Below, piece by piece: positions 59,601 to 64,000 of a DNA stretch of 64,000 nucleotides. The translations under genes and the position numbers were made by a program. Source of the DNA: Physcomitrium patens (Eukaryota > Streptophyta > Bryopsida > Funariales > Funariaceae); NCBI RefSeq assembly GCF_000002425.4, contig NC_037267.1:9003398-9067397 (forward strand), read 5' to 3'. The number at the start of each line of letters is the position of its first letter. The first letter of the stretch is position 1. The notes beneath the pieces were generated by a model. The model did not search any database. It worked only from the letters and a program-made list of their open reading frames with translations, and had not been told where the DNA came from.

Positions 59601-60668
59601 TTAATAAGAGTTAATTCCTGCCGTAGTTAAGCCCCTAATAGCACTAGCGAATTCCTTCACTAAAGATTTCTGACCTAACAGTTGTAGGATTTGATCAATA
59701 GGATTAGATATATGAGTCTCGATATAGTATAAGTAATCTACTTCAAGATTGTGAGGCAATATTAAGTGAAGTGGACACATTTTGTATCCTTGTAGCTTAA
59801 ATTTTTCTTTGGTCTTAACAAATATGAAATCAAATTTATCACCGGGCTTTGCTTCAATACCTAGGTCTTTCAATCTATTGCTATATACTAGCAAAGGTGT
59901 ACTAGTACTAGAATATTCTTTTTCTAATATCTTTGTAATTACTAAGCTTTCCAAAGGGATATGACCTCTTATTAGAGACAACAGCTCAACTCTAACAAAC
60001 TCCATTATATGCTCATATGGTGATGAATTCATAATCATCTCTACTAATGACGAATACATATGCTTCAGAAATATGCAACTATCTCTTTTGGATACAACAA
60101 CTTCCTTGTATATCATCTTACGTTCACCAGCTATAAGTCTTATATATCTCTTCTTTGTTATTAAAAGGAATGTTTCAAATACAACCTCGAACTCAAGCTT
60201 TACAGGTGCAGGAAACTTTTTTGATACCTCATTAGATATATGTACAGCAAATGCTTTACATGATTCATAATCTTGAGCAGTATCAGATGTGAACATACAC
60301 GAGTCAGTGTCACCATACACTAGCTGTACTAGATATCTAGATGATATCATGCTTGATGCATGCATAAGCATAGATCTACCTATTGCTGTTGTGGACTGTG
60401 CACCTTCTATAAACTATAAGTATGAAGAGTTACGAGTTCCATATGAACCATATACAAAATTAGCTGATATCTTGAGAGCAAGTTGTCTCCTTTCAAGAAC
60501 TACCTTTTCTATTCCTATAGCTGTATTAGATTGTATCTTAACTTCCTTTCTCTTTAGTATTAATGTCTTTAATAGAGATGGCACTAATCCCAAAGGCTCT
60601 TTAGCAAACATGTAAGACTTCTTATCAGATACTTACACAGTGAAGCAAGGTTGATTAGAATTCCTCTT

Positions 60669-60670
<2 letters not shown>
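59601..60670 (-). pseudogene. Family B DNA polymerase, right copy, 5'-truncated
   Basis: Mirror copy, shorter: it starts just after motif A at the right host junction. Motif B is altered (K-I-S-A-N-F-V-Y-G instead of N-S-V-Y-G), and motif C Y-G-D-T-D-S is intact. The C-terminus is open (L-L-G-Q-K-S) and ends with TAA at 59601-59603. It shares two premature stops with the left copy. Substitutions against the left copy are largely amino-acid-changing and transition-type (GGA to AGA, CCT to CTT), as expected for relaxed decay. It is convergent with the FEN1 gene. Confidence 0.93.
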
Positions 60671-60708
<38 letters not shown>

Positions 60709-60809
60709 ATTTTATAAGATTTAGAGATAATAAAAAGTAGTTTTGCATCTTCAAATTTTTGGACAATTTTGCCACAATAGTGGTAATATAAAAAGTGATA
60801 ATATAAGAA

Positions 60810-60810
<1 letters not shown>
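60671..60810 (-). repeat. Host flank, right copy of inverted repeat around the viral insert
   Basis: Begins with a TA repeat of about 35 bases at the viral junction, then TGTTATTTTATAAGATTTAG and onward, the mirror image of 41415-41517. A second TA repeat follows (60811-60842). Together with the left copy it shows that the insert sits in, or was duplicated with, a palindromic AT-rich host sequence. Confidence 0.75.
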
Positions 60811-60846
<36 letters not shown>

Positions 60847-61290
60847 ATCTAAATTTTTTGAAAGTCTAATTAAATATTCTTTTCGTCTTCTTAGAATTTC
60901 TATGATGGTTTGGTGAAGAGAACTAAATTGAGAGGAAGAGAAGACCAATGAAGAATTCTATTGCTTGTCTTGAACTCAAATGTTTACTTTTTAGGATGCA
61001 TCTGGTTTTGATAATTTTGTTAGTTTAAAGAGTTGAATAAGGGTAAATACAAGGATGAGACAATTGACAATGTGCATGAAAAAATCACACTTGATATTTC
61101 TTGTATCGATTGCCAAAAGTTCTAATAAAAAAATCTTTTCTTTTGAGGATTTGCAACCAAATTGAATTATTAGAAAAGATGGCTTTACTTAAGTAACGAT
61201 CCAATCAAACGTCATCAAATTTATTTAGGAAATTTAGTTTGCTTAGATTGTCACTTTTAACATTATCCTATAAGTCTACATGGCTACAAA
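60811..61290. other. Host DNA right of the viral insert
   Basis: A TA repeat (60811-60842) followed by AT-rich DNA that may be loosely mirrored by about 41190-41260 on the left. No gene recognised. Confidence 0.5.
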
Positions 61291-63660
61291 GAGCCTTGTA
61301 TCACAATCCTGTTTAGACATTATTATTGTTTTCTTGAAAATATTAATCAAGGTTTGGTTGATTCTTTTTGTATGCCCGTTGGTTTGAAGGTGATAAGAAG
61401 TAGTTTTCTTATGATCAATTTTAAATCATAAGATCAAGTCTTCTATCATCTTATTTAAAAAATATTTATTTCTATGACTTATCAAGATTTATGGGTATTC
61501 AAACTTAGTGATGATTTCTTTGTAAAAGAACTTGGTAGCTTACTTGGCATTATTGATTATAATTAATTTTGCCTTGGCCAACTTTGTTAAATATTTAATC
61601 ACTACCACTATGTTTTTTATCCTACTAGTAGAATTAAAGTGAATTCTTCAATATAATTGATTTTTTATTTTTTAAAGAGAATTAAAGATAGAAACATATA
61701 AAAAAATTCATCTTTAGGTCATTTCTAATATATTGTTGACATGTGTTGTATGTCTTGATATATCTATGTACATCTTAGAATAGTCTATATTTTTATTTTT
61801 TATTTTTTATTTTATTTTTTATAATATAGACTAATAGTAGGCAACTCTAAAGATTTTTTTGACTTGTCAAGGTTCTTGAAAAATGATCCATACATGCACT
61901 ATTATGACATGCTGATAGAATAATAGGAATTTCTTCTTCTATCACACATCTTCTTAACATTCTATTAACTCCACATCTATATAATTTGCCACCAAGTATG
62001 GAAAAGTATCTAATATTGATTTTCACCTTTTACATTTTATTTTAGAAAGATGAGAAGGCAAGGCTTGGGTCATTAAAAAACTTGGGAATTAATTCATAGT
62101 AAGTGGGAGTGGTTGAAACAAAAAACAAACTTTCATCCATGAAGATGTTATCAATTGGGGCTTCACGAATTTGTTTTGACAACCTAGATAAATGATTTAC
62201 TTGCTTGAATATCTTTCTGAGCTTGTATTCTATTATATAATTAAATTATTCTAATAGAAGCATCCACTTTATTAATCTATCACTCAAATGAGCATTTTTT
62301 ATAAGGTACTTGATTGCTATGTGATCTACAAAAAAATCATATAGATTCATAAAGAAGTAGTATTTAAACTTCTTAATAAAAAACTATGGCAAGGTATTCT
62401 CTTTTTGTGGTGGTATAATTTCTTTCTATAGGATTTAGTTATGTATTAGCAAATGTTATAGGATAATCTTTACCTTTTTGTTCTCTTTGCTTGATACAAT
62501 GTTCTTTCTACTACCACAGATCAAGTATCACAAAGCACATAGAAGGGTAATGATCAATTGAGTGGTCTTAAGATGAAGAAAGTACTAAGTTTTTCTATAA
62601 AGATATCAAATGATTTTTGGTATTTTTTACCTTACTCAAATTTCATATGTTTTTGTATTAATTGAATTATAGGTATAGAAAGTATAGCATAATTTTGTAT
62701 GACTTTTCTGTACAATCCTATGTATTGTAAGTTTCTTTGTAGCTCTTTCACCATTGAAGGAAGATTTAATTCTATTATAATTCTATCTTTCTCTGAGTTG
62801 GATTTCCTACTCTTTTTTAATACTATATATTCTAGTAGAACTTTTTTTTGAATTGTTAGGAATATTTTGTTAAGGTTTAGTATAATCCTAGCCTTCCTAT
62901 ATCATTGAAGACTAACCCAAATACATTCCAAATGTGTTGTCTTAGAAGATTGGGTGCTAAAGTTGTCAATGAATATTGTTATTGATTTATATAGAAGGTC
63001 AAAGAAGGCATAGGATATGGCCCTTAGATATGCCATAGGAGCATTATAAAGGCTAAAAGATATTATTACATAAATAAAAGTACTTCATAGTATAGTGAAA
63101 GTAGATTTGTGATGATTCTTTAGGGCTATAGATATTTGATTATATCCCAAATATCTATTTGTAAACATATAAAGTATATGACTTGCTACTTCTTCTAAAA
63201 TAATATTAATAAAAAGTAAAAAAAAAAATATCTTTTTGAGTACACTTGTTAAATTTTTTATAGTCTATGCATACTCAAAGTTTTTCATTCTTCTTTTTGA
63301 CTAAAACCATAGGTGAAATCCAATCCGTAATCTCCATAGGTTGAATAAATCCAACTTAGAGGAGTTTTTAAAATTTTGCTTTGATAATTAATTGTAGATT
63401 GAAATTTATTCTTTTTAATTTTTGTCTCACAAGAATTGAATTGTAAATGAGAAAGATTTTATATTAATCTACTTTTAGAGGTATGTCCTTAAAGTCTTTA
63501 TAAGACCAAAAAAATACATATCTATATTTTATAATTAATGACTTGTAATTTTTCAAATCATTCTCTATTAATTTAATCTTCACTTTGATGAGTTTTGAAT
63601 CCTCATTTTTCAAAGATATAAGTCATTGAATTGACTCATCTAAGTATTTAGTATAAAAAA
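61290..63660 (-). mobile_element. Ty3/gypsy relic, minus strand
   Basis: Reading right to left: RT at about 63340-63230 (M-V-L-V-K-K-K-N, then V-C-I-D-Y-K-K-F-N), an RT tail at about 62750-62600, RNase H at about 62400-62200 (D-H-I-A-I-K-Y and D-R-L-I-K-W), and an integrase end at about 61470-61290 (Y-H-L-Q-T-N-G). Frames are full of stops. It resembles the relic at 34.7-38.7 kb in orientation and type, so the viral insert may lie between two related relics. Confidence 0.72.
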
Positions 63661-64000
63661 TGCACTTATTGTACTTAAAATCATAGATTTTGTGAGTTAG
63701 TAGTAGAATTTTTAGGAAAAAAATAGAAAATAGATTGCTAATAGCAAATAAGCAACCTAAGATAGAAATTATTAAGACAAATTTTTATGATGAATAGGTT
63801 TTTTGTAGCTAATATTAGATAATGGTCAATGGAAGTATTTCTCGTGCTAAAAAAGAAAGAGAAAAATATAATCTTTGTAGTTCTTAAAATAAATATAGGT
63901 GCATGTTAAAAATAAAATAAAAAACAAAGTAAATAAATAAATAAATCAAAAGAAGTAAAAAGAAGAAAGAGAAGAAAAGAAGAAAAGAGAAGAGAAGAAA
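63661..64000. other. AT-rich end of the window
   Basis: Ends in a purine-rich GAAGAAAAGA-type tract. No gene seen. Confidence 0.5.

Larger units (their letters stand above)
41518..60670. mobile_element. Endogenised large DNA virus fragment (Nucleocytoviricota-type), palindromic
   Basis: 19.15 kb of tightly packed, intron-free, both-strand genes with nucleocytoplasmic large DNA virus hallmarks: family B DNA polymerase, D5-type SF3 helicase, AEP primase and XPG/FEN1 nuclease, in a plant-like host with retroelement relics on both sides. The right part (47922-60670) is a nearly continuous viral segment. The left part (41518-47921) is its inverted copy with a 6.6-kb deletion. Nearly all longer genes carry C-to-T-type stop codons. 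The DNA polymerase gene is cut by both host junctions, so only a fragment of a viral genome is present and no viral terminus is visible. Virus family cannot be fixed without phylogeny. Confidence 0.93.
59391..60670 (-). repeat. Outer inverted repeat, right arm (polB plus FEN1 tail)
   Basis: Mirror of 41992-43270. It ends at the host junction with GATTAGAATTCCTCTTAA (60653-60670), an 18-mer that also occurs at the left host junction (41518-41535). Confidence 0.93.

Noticed and set aside
1..64000. CRISPR arrays, bacterial operons, Shine-Dalgarno sites, rRNA genes
   Set aside because: None seen. The retroelements, chromodomain and repeat structure make this a eukaryotic window. TA and A/T runs are microsatellites, not CRISPR repeats.

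Overview
This is a eukaryotic, AT-rich, repeat-dense window, most likely from a land plant and probably a moss. Three observations point there. It holds a full-length chromodomain Ty3/gypsy retrotransposon with plant-type organisation. It holds several decayed Ty3/gypsy and Ty1/copia relics. Short GC-richer islands sit in a sea of TA and poly-A/T repeats. The moss assignment is inference: the decayed integrase at 17.9-18.6 kb resembles moss Ty3/gypsy integrases as I remember them, and no search was possible.

Layout. 1-4081: AT-rich intergenic DNA. 4082-10472: a 6.4-kb Ty3/gypsy chromovirus with 561-bp LTRs, a perfect 5-bp target duplication (CTATC), gag, pol with a chromodomain, and an extra ORF between pol and the 3' LTR. 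10.5-15.3 kb: AT-rich repeats and a GC-rich island. 15.4-19.2 kb: a decayed plus-strand gypsy relic. 19.2-24.1 kb: AT-rich filler. 24.1-27.6 kb: a GC-richer host gene island with one intact coiled-coil ORF. 27.6-30.6 kb: AT-rich DNA with two notable hairpins. 30.6-41.1 kb: a GC island, a copia relic, a minus-strand gypsy relic and another GC island.

41518-60670 is the centre of interest: a 19-kb endogenised fragment of a large nucleocytoplasmic DNA virus (Nucleocytoviricota-type). Its densely packed genes include family B DNA polymerase, a D5-type SF3 helicase, a separate archaeo-eukaryotic primase, an XPG/FEN1-type nuclease, an AlaX-type tRNA-editing protein, a 2OG-Fe(II) oxygenase, a possible ssDNA-binding protein, a multi-membrane-span protein and several unknowns. 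The insert is folded into a giant palindrome. A nearly complete right copy (about 12.7 kb, 47922-60670) is mirrored by a left copy (41518-47921) that has lost 6.6 kb. The inner arms are nearly identical (4.59 kb each, 272-bp spacer), the outer arms are visibly more diverged, and even the host flanks are inverted copies of each other.

The viral genes carry about 25 in-frame stop codons. Every one is explained by CAA/CAG/CGA to TAA/TAG/TGA (C to T), and I saw no frameshift in the right copy. The differences I checked between the inner arms are also C:G to T:A. This fits deamination of methylated cytosine in a silenced insert. Most stops are shared by both arms, so the palindrome formed, or was homogenised, after the virus genes were already dying. 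Transcription across the spacer would give a multi-kilobase hairpin RNA, so the locus is a candidate source of antiviral small RNAs. 60.7-64 kb returns to host TA repeats and a further minus-strand gypsy relic.
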